The notes beneath the pieces are model-generated. The model saw only the letters and a list, made by a program, of their open reading frames with translations, did no database searches and had not been told where the DNA came from. DNA of 64,000 nt from an uncultured Lacinutrix sp. (GTDB taxonomy: Bacteria > Bacteroidota > Bacteroidia > Flavobacteriales > Flavobacteriaceae), in the NCBI RefSeq assembly GCF_947500325.1, contig NZ_CANMRQ010000001.1:374001-438000 (forward strand). Reading direction: 5' to 3'. The stretch's first letter is position 1. The number at the start of each line of letters is the position of its first letter. Shown one piece after another: positions 16,789 through 26,770 of the stretch. The translations under genes and the position numbers were made by a program.

Positions 16789-17691
16789 TTAAACCCATTC
16801 TAAAGGCTCTTTTAAGACTTTAATTAATCGTTCTTCTTCACTTCCTGCTTCTGGATTATGATCGTAAACCCATTGTACATGTGGTGGTAAACTCATTAAG
16901 ATGCTTTCTATTCTTCCGTTTGTTTTTAAACCGAAAAGCGTGCCTTTATCATGTACTAAATTAAATTCTACATAACGGCCACGACGAATTTCTTGCCATT
17001 TACGTTGTGCTTCGGTATAGTTTAACTCTTTTCTTTTTTCTATTATAGGAATATAGGCTTCAAGAAAACTATTGCCAACTTCGGTAACGAAATTATACCA
17101 GTTTTCCATAGTCATCTCTTCTGAAGCTTTACAATAATCAAAGAATAAACCACCAACTCCACGACCTTCGTTTCTATGCGCATTATAAAAATATTCATCG
17201 CAACGTGCTTTGTATTTAGGGTAAAATTCTTGATTGTGTTTATCACAGGCTGTTTTACAGGTTTGATGAAAATGTTTAGCATCTTCATCGAACAGGTAAT
17301 ACGGTGTTAAGTCTTGTCCACCGCCAAACCATTGATCTACAATATTTCCATCTTTGTCATACATTTCGAAATATCTCCAATTTGCATGAACTGTTGGAAT
17401 CATTGGACTTTTAGGATGGATAACTAAGCTTAGGCCACAAGCAAAAAAGTCTGCGTCTTCAACACCAAAGTATTTTTGCATGGTATCTGGTAATTTACCA
17501 TGTACACCAGAAATATTTACACCACCTTTCTCGATGATATTTCCATCTTGTATTATTCGTGTGCGTCCGCCGCCACCTTCAGGTCTTTTCCAGATGTCTT
17601 CTTGGAATTTGGCTTTGCCGTCTATAACTTCAAAAGCTGAGGTAATAGTATCTTGTAATTCGTGTATGTAATTGAAGAATTTGTCTTTCAT
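16789..17691 (-). CDS. hemF: Oxygen-dependent coproporphyrinogen III oxidase
   Basis: 300 residues, full length. Converts coproporphyrinogen III to protoporphyrinogen IX using O2. Strong family signatures: GGGGRTRII, VHANWRYFEM, QWFGGGQDLTPYYL, GVGGLFFDY and RRGRYVEFNLVHDKGT. Presence of HemF rather than only HemN indicates aerobic heme synthesis. It is the second gene of the hemF-hemB operon, 6 bases after the isomerase gene. Confidence 0.98.
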   Translation of the reverse strand: MKDKFFNYIHELQDTITSAFEVIDGKAKFQEDIWKRPEGGGGRTRIIQDGNIIEKGGVNISGVHGKLPDTMQKYFGVEDADFFACGLSLVIHPKSPMIPTVHANWRYFEMYDKDGNIVDQWFGGGQDLTPYYLFDEDAKHFHQTCKTACDKHNQEFYPKYKARCDEYFYNAHRNEGRGVGGLFFDYCKASEEMTMENWYNFVTEVGNSFLEAYIPIIEKRKELNYTEAQRKWQEIRRGRYVEFNLVHDKGTLFGLKTNGRIESILMSLPPHVQWVYDHNPEAGSEEERLIKVLKEPLEWV

Positions 17692-17697
17692 CTTTTA

Positions 17698-18045
17698 TTA
17701 AATCATAGATTTATTGCAATACGTTGCCTTTTCGAAATCTCTAATATTAATAGCAATAAATTCTATTGATGGAAATACGATTTTAAGCTGACTAATAATT
17801 TGCTTAGAAAGCATAGCTTTTTGAGTAGTTGTCCTTCCTTCCATAATATTAGCAAAAACATGAATGAAATCATCTTTTTTTCCACCAACACTATAATTTT
17901 CTTTAAAAGGGTTTAATCTTACTTTAATATCTGCTTCATCAAACAAATCACTATTAACAGCTACATCATGTACAATTTTAAGTGTGCTTTCGGGAGTATT
18001 AAGTTTTAATATAGTCTCAGAACAATCTATAACAAAATGTGGCAT
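17698..18045 (-). CDS. 5-carboxymethyl-2-hydroxymuconate isomerase-like tautomerase
   Basis: 115 residues of the CHMI branch of the tautomerase superfamily. It begins MPHFVIDCSE; Pro2 becomes the N-terminal catalytic proline after Met removal. C-terminal FEKATYCNKSMI is typical. No aromatic-degradation genes lie nearby, so the natural substrate is unclear. It is the first gene of the hemF-hemB operon, preceded by a -7 element at 18103-18110. Confidence 0.88.
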   Translation of the reverse strand: MPHFVIDCSETILKLNTPESTLKIVHDVAVNSDLFDEADIKVRLNPFKENYSVGGKKDDFIHVFANIMEGRTTTQKAMLSKQIISQLKIVFPSIEFIAINIRDFEKATYCNKSMI

Positions 18046-18102
18046 AATTTTATATTATTTACTTATGCCTACAGGTTTAAAAAACTGCAGGATTAGATTG
18101 CG

Positions 18103-18110
18103 CAAAGATA
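18103..18110 (-). promoter_or_regulatory. -7 element (TATCTTTG) of the hemF-hemB operon
   Basis: A TAnnTTTG match on the minus strand, 57 bases upstream of the isomerase start. No convincing -33 TTTG. Confidence 0.4.
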
Positions 18111-18148
18111 AGGATTACCTATAAAAATAGGTTTTGAAATGTAAAGTA

Positions 18149-18715
18149 TTATAATTGAAAGAAACTGTTATTATCTACAGGCTTATCTTTAATTATTTTT
18201 TTTGTTGCTTCTTTTATAATAGTTTCTGGTTTTGTTGTTTTTACATTAAGAGTTTCTCCCATTTGTATTGACGTTTTGGCTTTTTTCTTTTTGGGAGTTG
18301 GTTTGGATTTTGGAATTGCTATTTGGGTTGAATCTTCTTCACGAAGTAACATCTCGTCTTCCTGTTTGAAGGCTAAGATTTCATCAAGTGTAAATTCTCC
18401 TATTGGGACGTCTTCGAAACCTTTAAAGGTTGAAATATCATATTCTTGATATACTTTTTCTATTAATTTTATACAGTCTTCATTTGTAGCATAGCGTTGA
18501 CGATGTAATGTGTTTGGAACCACTAAATGTTCAACCAGCCATTTGTTTCTTTTGTGGAAATTGAAGATTATGACTTCATAATACACATCAATAAACCCAA
18601 TATATGATTTTTTATGGTCTGATAATGCTAGAAAGTAATCCTTAGCATTAGATAAACTTATCGACTTACTTTCGAAAGTTACTTTTCTGGGTGAATCGTT
18701 GTAGTAGGTTTTCAT
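18149..18715 (-). CDS. Hypothetical protein beside the toxin module
   Basis: 188 residues, family not recognised. The N-terminal half (1-120) looks like a compact mixed domain with FIDVYYEVIIFNFHKRNKWLV. The C-terminal half is low-complexity and Lys/Thr-rich (KPTPKKKKAKTS), probably disordered. It has no signal peptide and is likely cytoplasmic. It follows the immunity gene by 22 bases on the same strand and may belong to the toxin module or be an older neighbour of the isomerase gene. Confidence 0.6.
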   Translation of the reverse strand: MKTYYNDSPRKVTFESKSISLSNAKDYFLALSDHKKSYIGFIDVYYEVIIFNFHKRNKWLVEHLVVPNTLHRQRYATNEDCIKLIEKVYQEYDISTFKGFEDVPIGEFTLDEILAFKQEDEMLLREEDSTQIAIPKSKPTPKKKKAKTSIQMGETLNVKTTKPETIIKEATKKIIKDKPVDNNSFFQL

Positions 18716-18737
18716 TTTACTTTTTTAAATATAAGTT

Positions 18738-19301
18738 CTATAGATTTGTATAAATAGAATAACCTTCTTCAACAAAACTCATTCCTTTAAGCTTAGCGAT
18801 TTCACTCTTTTTCTTGAAATTTTCATTAATAATAATTCTTAATTCATCTTCTTTTAAACGTATAATGTCGAGGTTGTTTTTTATGAGTTTTGAATCAATA
18901 TAAAGTTTTTTAATTTCATAACTTTCATAAGAATTTATTTTGAAAACGGATTTCTTTTTATCTAAGCATTCAATCAGGTTTAAGATATTTAATGAATAAA
19001 ACATGTCGTTAATATTACCTTCTTTATCAATTATTTTTGCAGGAATAAATTGTAGCTGTTCATTTTCTAGTTCAATAAAAGTATTTCTGAATTTTTCACT
19101 AACCAAAGGAGGTCCAGATGATACAGGAAGAAAATCATATTCTACTATATAAGAATCAATTATATCAACATTATAATAAAGAATCTTTGGTGAATCAATA
19201 CTAACTCCTTTAAAGAAATTGAGCCAACTAATTTCAGATTTTGATTCATCAAAAAAGAAATATAGACTCCTTTTATATTTTTCATATAATTCGTAATACA
19301 T
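18738..19301 (-). CDS. Imm11 / DUF1629-like immunity protein
   Basis: 187 residues, cytoplasmic. The central stretch (about 60-125), with a conserved Pro before VSEKFRNTFIE, QFIPAKIID and MFYSLNILNLIECLDKKKS, follows the pattern of the Imm11 (DUF1629) family. That family is often found beside AHH/HNH nuclease toxins (established genomic association). It lies 22 bases downstream of the rhs gene, the expected place for the immunity partner of the C-terminal nuclease. Confidence 0.7.
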   Translation of the reverse strand: MYYELYEKYKRSLYFFFDESKSEISWLNFFKGVSIDSPKILYYNVDIIDSYIVEYDFLPVSSGPPLVSEKFRNTFIELENEQLQFIPAKIIDKEGNINDMFYSLNILNLIECLDKKKSVFKINSYESYEIKKLYIDSKLIKNNLDIIRLKEDELRIIINENFKKKSEIAKLKGMSFVEEGYSIYTNL

Positions 19302-19323
19302 TTTAATTAAGCTTTAGAGTTAA

Positions 19324-22300
19324 TTATCTACATTTTATTGTGCCATTTCTTAAACCTTGTCTTGTTTCTAACCTTAGTTTATCGACCTCATTTTTATACT
19401 GCTCTTTAGTCCAATTATTTTTCTCTCCTTCTATAGCTAATCTATCAAGCTTGCTTTTCATTAATTTATTATACTTAGCATGATCGCCAGTCCAACCTTT
19501 GTGAGCAGATCTGTCCCCATAGGCATCAATCTCTTCTGGAAGATAAATTAAGTTATCGAGCTTGTTAATATTATATCCAATAATTTTTAATGTTTTATGG
19601 TCATTTAATGATTTTGGAATTACATGATGCAATTGGAACCCATCTATCTTTGGCATATTGCCATAATTCCAACCATTTGGAGGTCTTTTTTTTCCTGGTG
19701 CTAAGCCAAATGGATCAAGCCAGCAATTAGAATCATGTGTGTAAGCATATATATTTGGATTGTTTCCAGCTAAACGAATTGGATCCTGTGATATATAAAT
19801 ACCTTCTTCAGGAGAATAATATCTAAACCTATTATAATACAAACCTGTTTCTATATCTTCATATTGTCCTTGGTATCTAAAAGGGCAGTCATCGGGATTT
19901 CCTTTTATCTGTTTTCTAATTTTACCATAAATATCATATTCTACCTGCCATGTTTTTTTACCTTCATTATTATACATTTCTACAGGAGTACCTAGATAAT
20001 CTGTAATTATTGAGTAATATTCACCATTTACAATTTTTGCAGCAGGTTTAAATGTATTTTGATCGAAAATCCAAGTAATTAAATTTGAGCTAATAGGTTC
20101 TTTTTTGTCCAGACTTAAGTGCCCATTATTATTGATAATAGTTTTTGGACGTTCTTTTAAATTATAATTCCATTCATGAAGAGGTACATTACCATCCCAA
20201 ACGAAGCGAGCAATTGTTGATTCTTTATCAGGTACTGTGTTTATTTTGGATTTGTGATTTACTATTTTAGAAGTACGACGTCCAAGAGCATCATACTCAA
20301 ATGAAACCTCTGTATAATCTGGTCGAAGTATTTTTTGTAACATACCAGACGCTTCCCAGAAATAATACCAGGTACCTTTAGGCGTTCTTTTTTGAGTTAA
20401 ATTACCTTCTGTATCATAGTCAAAATATGTATTACCAGAGCGTAATAATTTTCCGCTTTTAGTATATTCTTGATCTTTTTTATCTTTTGTACGATATAGA
20501 TTCCCTACTTCGTCAGGCAATTTATAATCATAAGAGTCATTCTCATAGTTAGCCCATGCCAGACTATTAAATACATTATATCCAAAATTTACCGAACCTG
20601 TATTAATTGTATCTACAATTGATCGTAGTTTATCATTAATATCCCAATTATATTGTTTGTCGCGATGTTCTTTGTTATTTCCTTTTATTTTGTGTCGTGT
20701 TGGTCTACCAGCGCTATCATATTGCCAATTACTGTTTGTGTTACCAGGCAAAGATCTTTCAGTTTCTTGTCCTAAGCTATTGTATTTAAATTGTGCTTGC
20801 CATTCTTCACTATTGTTTGTTTTTGCATACATTGAAATTACTTGTCCTAAATCTGAGTGATTAAAACGAATATCTGCGCCTAAACTACTTTTAATGTTTG
20901 TACGTAATCCTAATTCTCCATATTGACTATTTACAATATGTCCGTCTTGGTTCTCAGCTGTAATTCTTCCTGCTTCATCACGAATAAGTTTTACATGACT
21001 GTTAGAATTAATGGCTTCAATTAGCAAGCCATCTTTATTGTAATTGTATGTCGCCCATGTACCGTCTTGATGTTCAATTCTAGAAATACGACCTCCTAAA
21101 TCATACTCATAAAGGCTATATTTTTCATTAGGTCGTTCTATTTTAATAACTTTTCCAGCTTTATCTCTTTGAAATTGTCTTGTTATTCCATCAAAACCTT
21201 CTTCTTTAATTATATTACCTTTTAGATCTCTAGTAAAACGATAGAATTCGTCATGCTCGTTTACAATAGATATTAATTCTTCTTCAGAATTGTATCCAAA
21301 GCGTACTTTTACACCATTCTCTTCTCTAACTAAAAGATTTCCAAGTGCTGTATATTTAAATTTTACGGTACGTTGTTTATCTATAGCTTCAATAACTTCA
21401 TTATAATTATTATATTTAAGTTGGATTTTGTTTTTATCAGGTAAGTTGACATTAGTGACTCTACCTAAGGCATCGTAAGAAAACTGTTGTCTGTGATTTT
21501 CTGGGTTTATTGCAGCAATACATTGCCCCCATTGATTATACTCCCATTTAGATATAGTGCCATCTGGAAGTTTCATTGCTATTAGATTACAATCTTTATC
21601 ATAACTAAGAAATGTTTCATTGTCTAAATTATCGAAAACCTTAATAGGTAACCCTTTTGAATTGTATTGAAAAGTAGTCATGCTACCATCTGGTTGAATA
21701 ACACAATCTAATTTATTATTTTTATAGGATTTAACTACTGTTCCTCCTTCAGGGTTATTTGCAATAACAGCTCTTCCTAATTCATCATAAGTGTATTCAT
21801 AGGTGGCTCCATCTGGAAGTCTAATTTCTGTTAGATTTCCATAATCATCATAATTATAAGAGGTCTCAAGCCCTTCTTCATCAATTTCTTTAATTAATTC
21901 CTCTTGCTCGTTATATTCTTTTATTTGTATTCCTCCTAATGCGTCAATTTCTTTTATTCCTAGTCCATTGTTATGATAGAATGTACTTTTTCCATGTGGT
22001 TTATTCTGATAAATTGTATAATCTTGGAAGTATTCAAAAAAACCTTCCATAACACCATTATCTCCACTGGTGTATATACACTTAGAGCCAATAGTAATGC
22101 CATCATATTTCCAAAAAAACGTTTGCCCGTTACGATCTGTTTTAGAAATCATTAAATGATTTTTATATCGCATTTGTAGTGTTTTCCCCATTATATCTGT
22201 TATGCCAACAAGATTTTTTGAGTTATCGTAAGTGTAAGTAACTAATTCTTTTTTTTCGTCTTTGTTAGAAATAGTTATGTTTGATATTAAATTATTTTTG

Positions 22301-24027
22301 TTAGAGTTAATATTAATTACTTTACCTAAAGTATCAATAATTTTAATAAGTAAATTCCCATTATAATCAAATTTTATACTAGCTAAATCTGAATTAAATA
22401 TTTTTTTCAATCTAAAAATAGTGTTGTATTTTTCAAAACTATAAGTGAGTTGATTGTTATAATTAAAAAGTTCATAATTACCGTTATTTAAATACGTAAG
22501 TTTTAATTTTTCTTGTCGGTTATAATGGGTGTTCTTTTCTTTTGAAAGTTTTGGAAAAAAGGTTCCTCTTCCATCAGGAAGTCTTAATAATATAGTGGTT
22601 GTGTTTTCTTTTAAATGTAAATTATAACTATGATGAAATCCTGATCCTAAAGGGCCTTTATATTTAGAGTCTGAATACCAAACACGTTCCCATTTTATTG
22701 GTATTATACCTGGGATTTCGAAATCTATACCGGAATAGAACATTGCACCCGTAACTACATTTACAGGATCATTTTTACAGACCTGCGAGCCATCTGCTCT
22801 GCAGGAAGTCCCGTCATTATCCTTAGGTTGATTATTATCTCCATTTTTGTCTTTTGGTGGTGGAGGATCATCAGGTGTATTTATTGTTACATCTCCATCT
22901 TTATTTTTTGCTAATTTTGCAGCATTAGCTGCATCTGAACTCATTTGAAGAGTGTTTTCAGTTGTTCTTACCGAGTTTTTTACTGTATTTACTTTTTGTG
23001 TAACATTAGCAATCTGGCTTGAGCCTCCTGAAAGTAAGGTGAATGCAACTTCAAATCCGCCTCTACCAATTAGCTTTTGTACATCTGAAGCAGTAAGGTT
23101 ATTATACCACTTTTTAATGCCTTCTCCTTGAGCTTTTATAAATGCTTTATCACTTGCTTGTGCAGCAGCATAATCTTCTGGGTTTAAAACAGCATTTATT
23201 CTTGTTCTTCTATATATTGCTCCAGATGCTGAGACTACAGTGTCAATATCTTTTGATGCGGCTCCAGAGAAATCTTGAGTATAACCCCATAAATGTCCAC
23301 CAACTCCAACAACAAGATCTTTTGCTCCAGTTACTAAAGCTGCAGATCCTTCTAATGCACCTAGCCCAATAGTTGCAATGCCTTTATTTACATCCATCAA
23401 AGCTCTAGCTTCATTACCAACACCAAAACGATCCTCGGCGAAATTTTCTATATCATCAGATGCATCTTTAACTCCATCTACAACGGCTCCAATGCCGTCA
23501 CCTAAAGCTATATGAGCTTCTTGAGCTGTTTTTTTAACAGAATCTACAGCACCACCAATAGCATTACCAAGAGACTCCTTAGCGCTAGATAAAGAATCAC
23601 CTAAAGCTTGCTTTGCATCATTATATGGTGCAGTTACTTTATTTACTAGGCCGTTCATATTACTTTTCATTTTCTGAAAGGCATTAGGAGTTTCTGGTGT
23701 TGGAGCTTCGAGAACAATGCTAATTTCTCCTCCAGATCCTGTAGTGCAAGGTAATTTACTTTTGTGAGTTAATAATTTACCACCAGCACAAGTTACATCT
23801 GGAGCTAGGTTTGTCCATTCTTTAACACTTGGAGTGCATGCTGTTCCTCCATTAGCAGAGCAAGCTCCAAAACTTTGAAAATTTGTACCGAAAACGTTGT
23901 CTTTTTCAGTCCCTAAATCCATGCCATGGATAGTCGTATTTGGGTTTTTTATTATGAAAGGAGAAGGTTTAGGACATTTATCACATAATAAGTTTACGTT
24001 CTTTGGAACACATTTTTTTTCACTCAT
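19324..24027 (-). CDS. Rhs-family type VI effector: PAAR-like domain, RHS shell, C-terminal AHH/HNH nuclease
   Basis: 1567 residues. Residues 1-110 form a Cys-rich PAAR-like (DUF4280) domain that would cap the VgrG spike. About 110-370 is a Gly/Ala-rich amphipathic segment (repeats of SVKKTAQEA or GVKDASDD type). A DUF6531 start (DPVNVVTGAMFYSGIDFEIPG) follows near 420. RHS/YD repeats continue to the core end at about 1380-1444 (GLYYNRFRYYSPEEGIYISQDPIRL, ending DPFGLAP). The last 123 residues (1445-1567) are the toxin: LHHVIPKSLN, YNINKLDNLIYLP and HKGWTGDHAKYNKLM fit the AHH-type HNH/EndoVII nuclease pattern. It follows the linker gene by 3 bases and precedes the immunity gene. Confidence 0.92.
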   Translation of the reverse strand: MSEKKCVPKNVNLLCDKCPKPSPFIIKNPNTTIHGMDLGTEKDNVFGTNFQSFGACSANGGTACTPSVKEWTNLAPDVTCAGGKLLTHKSKLPCTTGSGGEISIVLEAPTPETPNAFQKMKSNMNGLVNKVTAPYNDAKQALGDSLSSAKESLGNAIGGAVDSVKKTAQEAHIALGDGIGAVVDGVKDASDDIENFAEDRFGVGNEARALMDVNKGIATIGLGALEGSAALVTGAKDLVVGVGGHLWGYTQDFSGAASKDIDTVVSASGAIYRRTRINAVLNPEDYAAAQASDKAFIKAQGEGIKKWYNNLTASDVQKLIGRGGFEVAFTLLSGGSSQIANVTQKVNTVKNSVRTTENTLQMSSDAANAAKLAKNKDGDVTINTPDDPPPPKDKNGDNNQPKDNDGTSCRADGSQVCKNDPVNVVTGAMFYSGIDFEIPGIIPIKWERVWYSDSKYKGPLGSGFHHSYNLHLKENTTTILLRLPDGRGTFFPKLSKEKNTHYNRQEKLKLTYLNNGNYELFNYNNQLTYSFEKYNTIFRLKKIFNSDLASIKFDYNGNLLIKIIDTLGKVININSNKNNLISNITISNKDEKKELVTYTYDNSKNLVGITDIMGKTLQMRYKNHLMISKTDRNGQTFFWKYDGITIGSKCIYTSGDNGVMEGFFEYFQDYTIYQNKPHGKSTFYHNNGLGIKEIDALGGIQIKEYNEQEELIKEIDEEGLETSYNYDDYGNLTEIRLPDGATYEYTYDELGRAVIANNPEGGTVVKSYKNNKLDCVIQPDGSMTTFQYNSKGLPIKVFDNLDNETFLSYDKDCNLIAMKLPDGTISKWEYNQWGQCIAAINPENHRQQFSYDALGRVTNVNLPDKNKIQLKYNNYNEVIEAIDKQRTVKFKYTALGNLLVREENGVKVRFGYNSEEELISIVNEHDEFYRFTRDLKGNIIKEEGFDGITRQFQRDKAGKVIKIERPNEKYSLYEYDLGGRISRIEHQDGTWATYNYNKDGLLIEAINSNSHVKLIRDEAGRITAENQDGHIVNSQYGELGLRTNIKSSLGADIRFNHSDLGQVISMYAKTNNSEEWQAQFKYNSLGQETERSLPGNTNSNWQYDSAGRPTRHKIKGNNKEHRDKQYNWDINDKLRSIVDTINTGSVNFGYNVFNSLAWANYENDSYDYKLPDEVGNLYRTKDKKDQEYTKSGKLLRSGNTYFDYDTEGNLTQKRTPKGTWYYFWEASGMLQKILRPDYTEVSFEYDALGRRTSKIVNHKSKINTVPDKESTIARFVWDGNVPLHEWNYNLKERPKTIINNNGHLSLDKKEPISSNLITWIFDQNTFKPAAKIVNGEYYSIITDYLGTPVEMYNNEGKKTWQVEYDIYGKIRKQIKGNPDDCPFRYQGQYEDIETGLYYNRFRYYSPEEGIYISQDPIRLAGNNPNIYAYTHDSNCWLDPFGLAPGKKRPPNGWNYGNMPKIDGFQLHHVIPKSLNDHKTLKIIGYNINKLDNLIYLPEEIDAYGDRSAHKGWTGDHAKYNKLMKSKLDRLAIEGEKNNWTKEQYKNEVDKLRLETRQGLRNGTIKCR

Positions 24028-24030
24028 AAT

Positions 24031-24894
24031 CTATTCTTTTACTGTGATTACTTTTGAAAATTGTTCGAACAAATAAACACCTCCAATTTTTACGCTAAAT
24101 ATTTGCATTGCATAATCAATGACATATTTAGAATCTAAATCGAGTAATTCTATATAGTTAATATCAAAATCTACAATTAAATTATATTTTTGATAGTGAT
24201 TTCTAAAAAATTGCTTTATTTCATCTTCTTTAAAAAGGGATTTATTAATATGTCCTTGTCTCGACATTTTTAAAGCTTTATTATCCTTAGTTGGTAGTTT
24301 AATTATTTCTGTTTTTATTAATAATGGTAAACTGATTGCTCCAAAAAAATCTTCGTAATTTTTCTGTTGTATTAAATATGATTCTGTTGTAAGAAACTCT
24401 GTATATACTGGAGGAAATAGAAGGCTAACTAATTCAGACTGATTGAATACTTTGATAAAACTTTCCATATCACTAAATAAGAGATTTAATCTTTCTATTA
24501 TTTCACTAATATTAGGCGTTTTTTTAAATCTTTTTTTGAAGTCGGAGCGAGATGTTATCCATTGTTCTTCTATTTCTTTTAAATTGACTATAGATTTAAA
24601 CTGACCTAGTTCATCTACATATAAAATAATTTTCTTTTGAAAAAGAGACAAATAGTATTCCATTCCTCTTAAACCTTCTTGATTGCTTTGTTTTCTTTTT
24701 GTTATATCTAAAGAATACAGAAACCCAAAAGCGTCCTTTTTGATAAGACTTTTTTTTACATTATATGAGGTTATGTTTTCGTTTACATCTGATTCAGATA
24801 TTATTTTTTGAGTAATTTCTATTTCATAGCTTTTAGAATATACTAATTGGGGTTGTTGTATAATGAAATTATTTTTATTAACTAAAGTTTCCAT
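24031..24894 (-). CDS. Unknown protein between VgrG and Rhs; candidate effector adaptor
   Basis: 287 residues, no signal peptide, family not recognised. Mostly alpha/beta with a helical middle; FEQFSKVITVKE ends the chain. It is tightly packed between vgrG (13-base gap) and rhs (3-base gap). In other type VI systems this slot holds adaptor/chaperone proteins (for example Eag or Tap families) that load the effector on the spike. No sequence likeness to those is evident, so the adaptor role is inference from position. Confidence 0.7.
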   Translation of the reverse strand: METLVNKNNFIIQQPQLVYSKSYEIEITQKIISESDVNENITSYNVKKSLIKKDAFGFLYSLDITKRKQSNQEGLRGMEYYLSLFQKKIILYVDELGQFKSIVNLKEIEEQWITSRSDFKKRFKKTPNISEIIERLNLLFSDMESFIKVFNQSELVSLLFPPVYTEFLTTESYLIQQKNYEDFFGAISLPLLIKTEIIKLPTKDNKALKMSRQGHINKSLFKEDEIKQFFRNHYQKYNLIVDFDINYIELLDLDSKYVIDYAMQIFSVKIGGVYLFEQFSKVITVKE

Positions 24895-24907
24895 TCTATA
24901 TCACTAT

Positions 24908-26770
24908 TTAGTTATTAATTTCGACTTTCCCACCATTAACTTTCACCTTACTTCCAAAAATTTTTGCGGCTGCTCCAGCCATAATTCCTATGCCTAAAGA
25001 AGCTAAAGATAATGCCACTCCAGCTTGTATGTTTGCCATCACAGAAGCCGTTATAGAAATACGTTTTCCACTAATTGAAGTCGTTTTTCCTTTTAATGAA
25101 GCTTTAGAACCGCCACTGGCGCTAAAATTACTAGCACCATCTAAACTCATATTTGAAGCTGCATTTGCACTAAAATTACTACCTGCACTAGCTGCTATGT
25201 TACTACCTGCATTTATGGTTAAGTTATTACTAGCTTCTATAGCAATATCTGTAGAAGAAAACGTGATTTTATTAGGCGCATTAATTGTTATTTCTCCATT
25301 ACCACCCATTACAATAGTATTTCCGCTTGGATCAGCTATAGTGACGCTACCATCTGCATCGTTAAGTGTTAATTGATTTCCACTTCTTGTTTTTATTGCT
25401 TTTAAATGGTTATTTCCACTTTTAAAACTTTCAGGAACTGATGATGCATTGTATAAACTACCTTGTACAATTGGGCTTTCTGCATTTCCGCCTTCGTAGC
25501 CAACTATTACTTCGTCACCTATTTCTGGAACCATAAAAAAACCTTGTCCAGCTCCTGCAGCAGTGCTACTTAATCGAATAAAAGGAGTTGTTTCTCCTAA
25601 TGGTTTTTGCCAAGGGTATTGTACTTGTACGCGACCTAAGCCATCTGGGTCGTTATTGTTTACAATTACTGCTGTTTGAGATTTACTTTTAGGAAATGAA
25701 GACACTGAGGTTTTTGGGTATACTTTTACGTTTTCTGGTATAGCTTCAAAACTATTTTCATAATTTCCATTACTAATATTATGGGTAACTTTAGTAATTC
25801 TATAGTTGCCATAGTGAGAGTCTTTGCCGTCTATTTCTATAATACTACCAATTTGAACACCAGAATTATAACTTTTACCAGTGACTTTTATTTGACTTGC
25901 TTCACGGGCTAATTTTTGTTTTCTAATTTGCTCATCCATTCTTGGTTTCATCATCGGATCATCATAAGCATTCACAAAAACCTGTGTTTCTTTTGGGTAT
26001 AATCTTTGAGATTTCTTTCTTAATAATTCATGTTCTCCATTTAAATCGGATGTTATTTCTTGCGTTTTTGTTTCGTGAAACGAGTTTGTAAAATAATCGT
26101 TTGTTATATATTTAAAGTTATTAGGAACTGGTTCTAAATTTACGGACAGATTCATTAAATCTGAACCATAATTTAATTTTACGATGTCTCTTTTTGGAGA
26201 TTCTCCAAAAATAAGTTTCATACCATCATAATAAAACCATTCACCATACTGAGCAGCTAAACGGCTAACATATTTAAAAGCGCTTTCATTTTGTTGTACA
26301 CTATAATGTATTAGATCCTTATTTTCGGGTGTGATTTTAATCTCTAGTAGAGATTTGTCATAATCCTTAAAGGCTTTATTAATAATTTCATTTAAACTAT
26401 TATCCATAAAAGAAGATAGATGCGGTCCGTCATCCGAAATAATACTAGTGCTTTTTCCTTTAACTTCAATTAAATCGCCATCACCATAGTAAAGTCCTCT
26501 ACTACTGTTTATAGCGGTAACAACACCTTTAAAACGTAATAATTTTTTATTTGTTGAACTCTCATTTTCATTAAGTATTAGAATAAATTTTTCACCAAGG
26601 AAACTCTTGCTTTCACCAAATATTTCTTTAGATGTAGATTCAAGAGTATCTTTTCTGCAGACCATTTTAAAATCATGATGTGCATCTATTTCTTGAGATA
26701 AAACGAGGCTTTTAAATATTGGAATTAATTTATCTCCTATGTAAACTTGACTTTGTATTTCTTGAAACAT
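24908..26770 (-). CDS. vgrG: VgrG-type spike protein of a type VI secretion system
   Basis: 620 residues. The N-terminal gp27/phage-baseplate-like region covers about 1-335. An OB-fold (about 365-440) starts AVIVNNNDPDGLGRVQVQYPWQ and includes GDEVIVGYEGGNAESPIVQG. A C-terminal beta-helix (about 455-620) has short repeats of the form N-(L/F/M)-(T/S)-(I/A/L)-x-A/G-x-S, then a Gly/Ala-rich hydrophobic stretch. It is the trimeric tip that delivers the PAAR-like Rhs effector. No sheath, Hcp, baseplate or ATPase genes lie in the window, so the apparatus must be elsewhere. It is the first gene of the toxin module; the 163 bases upstream show no clear promoter. Confidence 0.93.
   Translation of the reverse strand: MFQEIQSQVYIGDKLIPIFKSLVLSQEIDAHHDFKMVCRKDTLESTSKEIFGESKSFLGEKFILILNENESSTNKKLLRFKGVVTAINSSRGLYYGDGDLIEVKGKSTSIISDDGPHLSSFMDNSLNEIINKAFKDYDKSLLEIKITPENKDLIHYSVQQNESAFKYVSRLAAQYGEWFYYDGMKLIFGESPKRDIVKLNYGSDLMNLSVNLEPVPNNFKYITNDYFTNSFHETKTQEITSDLNGEHELLRKKSQRLYPKETQVFVNAYDDPMMKPRMDEQIRKQKLAREASQIKVTGKSYNSGVQIGSIIEIDGKDSHYGNYRITKVTHNISNGNYENSFEAIPENVKVYPKTSVSSFPKSKSQTAVIVNNNDPDGLGRVQVQYPWQKPLGETTPFIRLSSTAAGAGQGFFMVPEIGDEVIVGYEGGNAESPIVQGSLYNASSVPESFKSGNNHLKAIKTRSGNQLTLNDADGSVTIADPSGNTIVMGGNGEITINAPNKITFSSTDIAIEASNNLTINAGSNIAASAGSNFSANAASNMSLDGASNFSASGGSKASLKGKTTSISGKRISITASVMANIQAGVALSLASLGIGIMAGAAAKIFGSKVKVNGGKVEINN

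Noticed and set aside
18110-18140. Hairpin ACCTAT/ATAGGT downstream of the hypothetical gene at 18149
   Set aside because: Short 6-bp stem with no U-run on the minus strand, where a terminator would be needed.
23142-23372. Leucine/glutamine-rich ORF opposite the Rhs gene
   Set aside because: Shadow of the strongly supported Rhs reading frame, with extremely biased composition.
18738-26770. Complete type VI secretion apparatus
   Set aside because: Only the spike, effector, linker and immunity genes are present; no sheath, Hcp, baseplate or ClpV genes are in the window.
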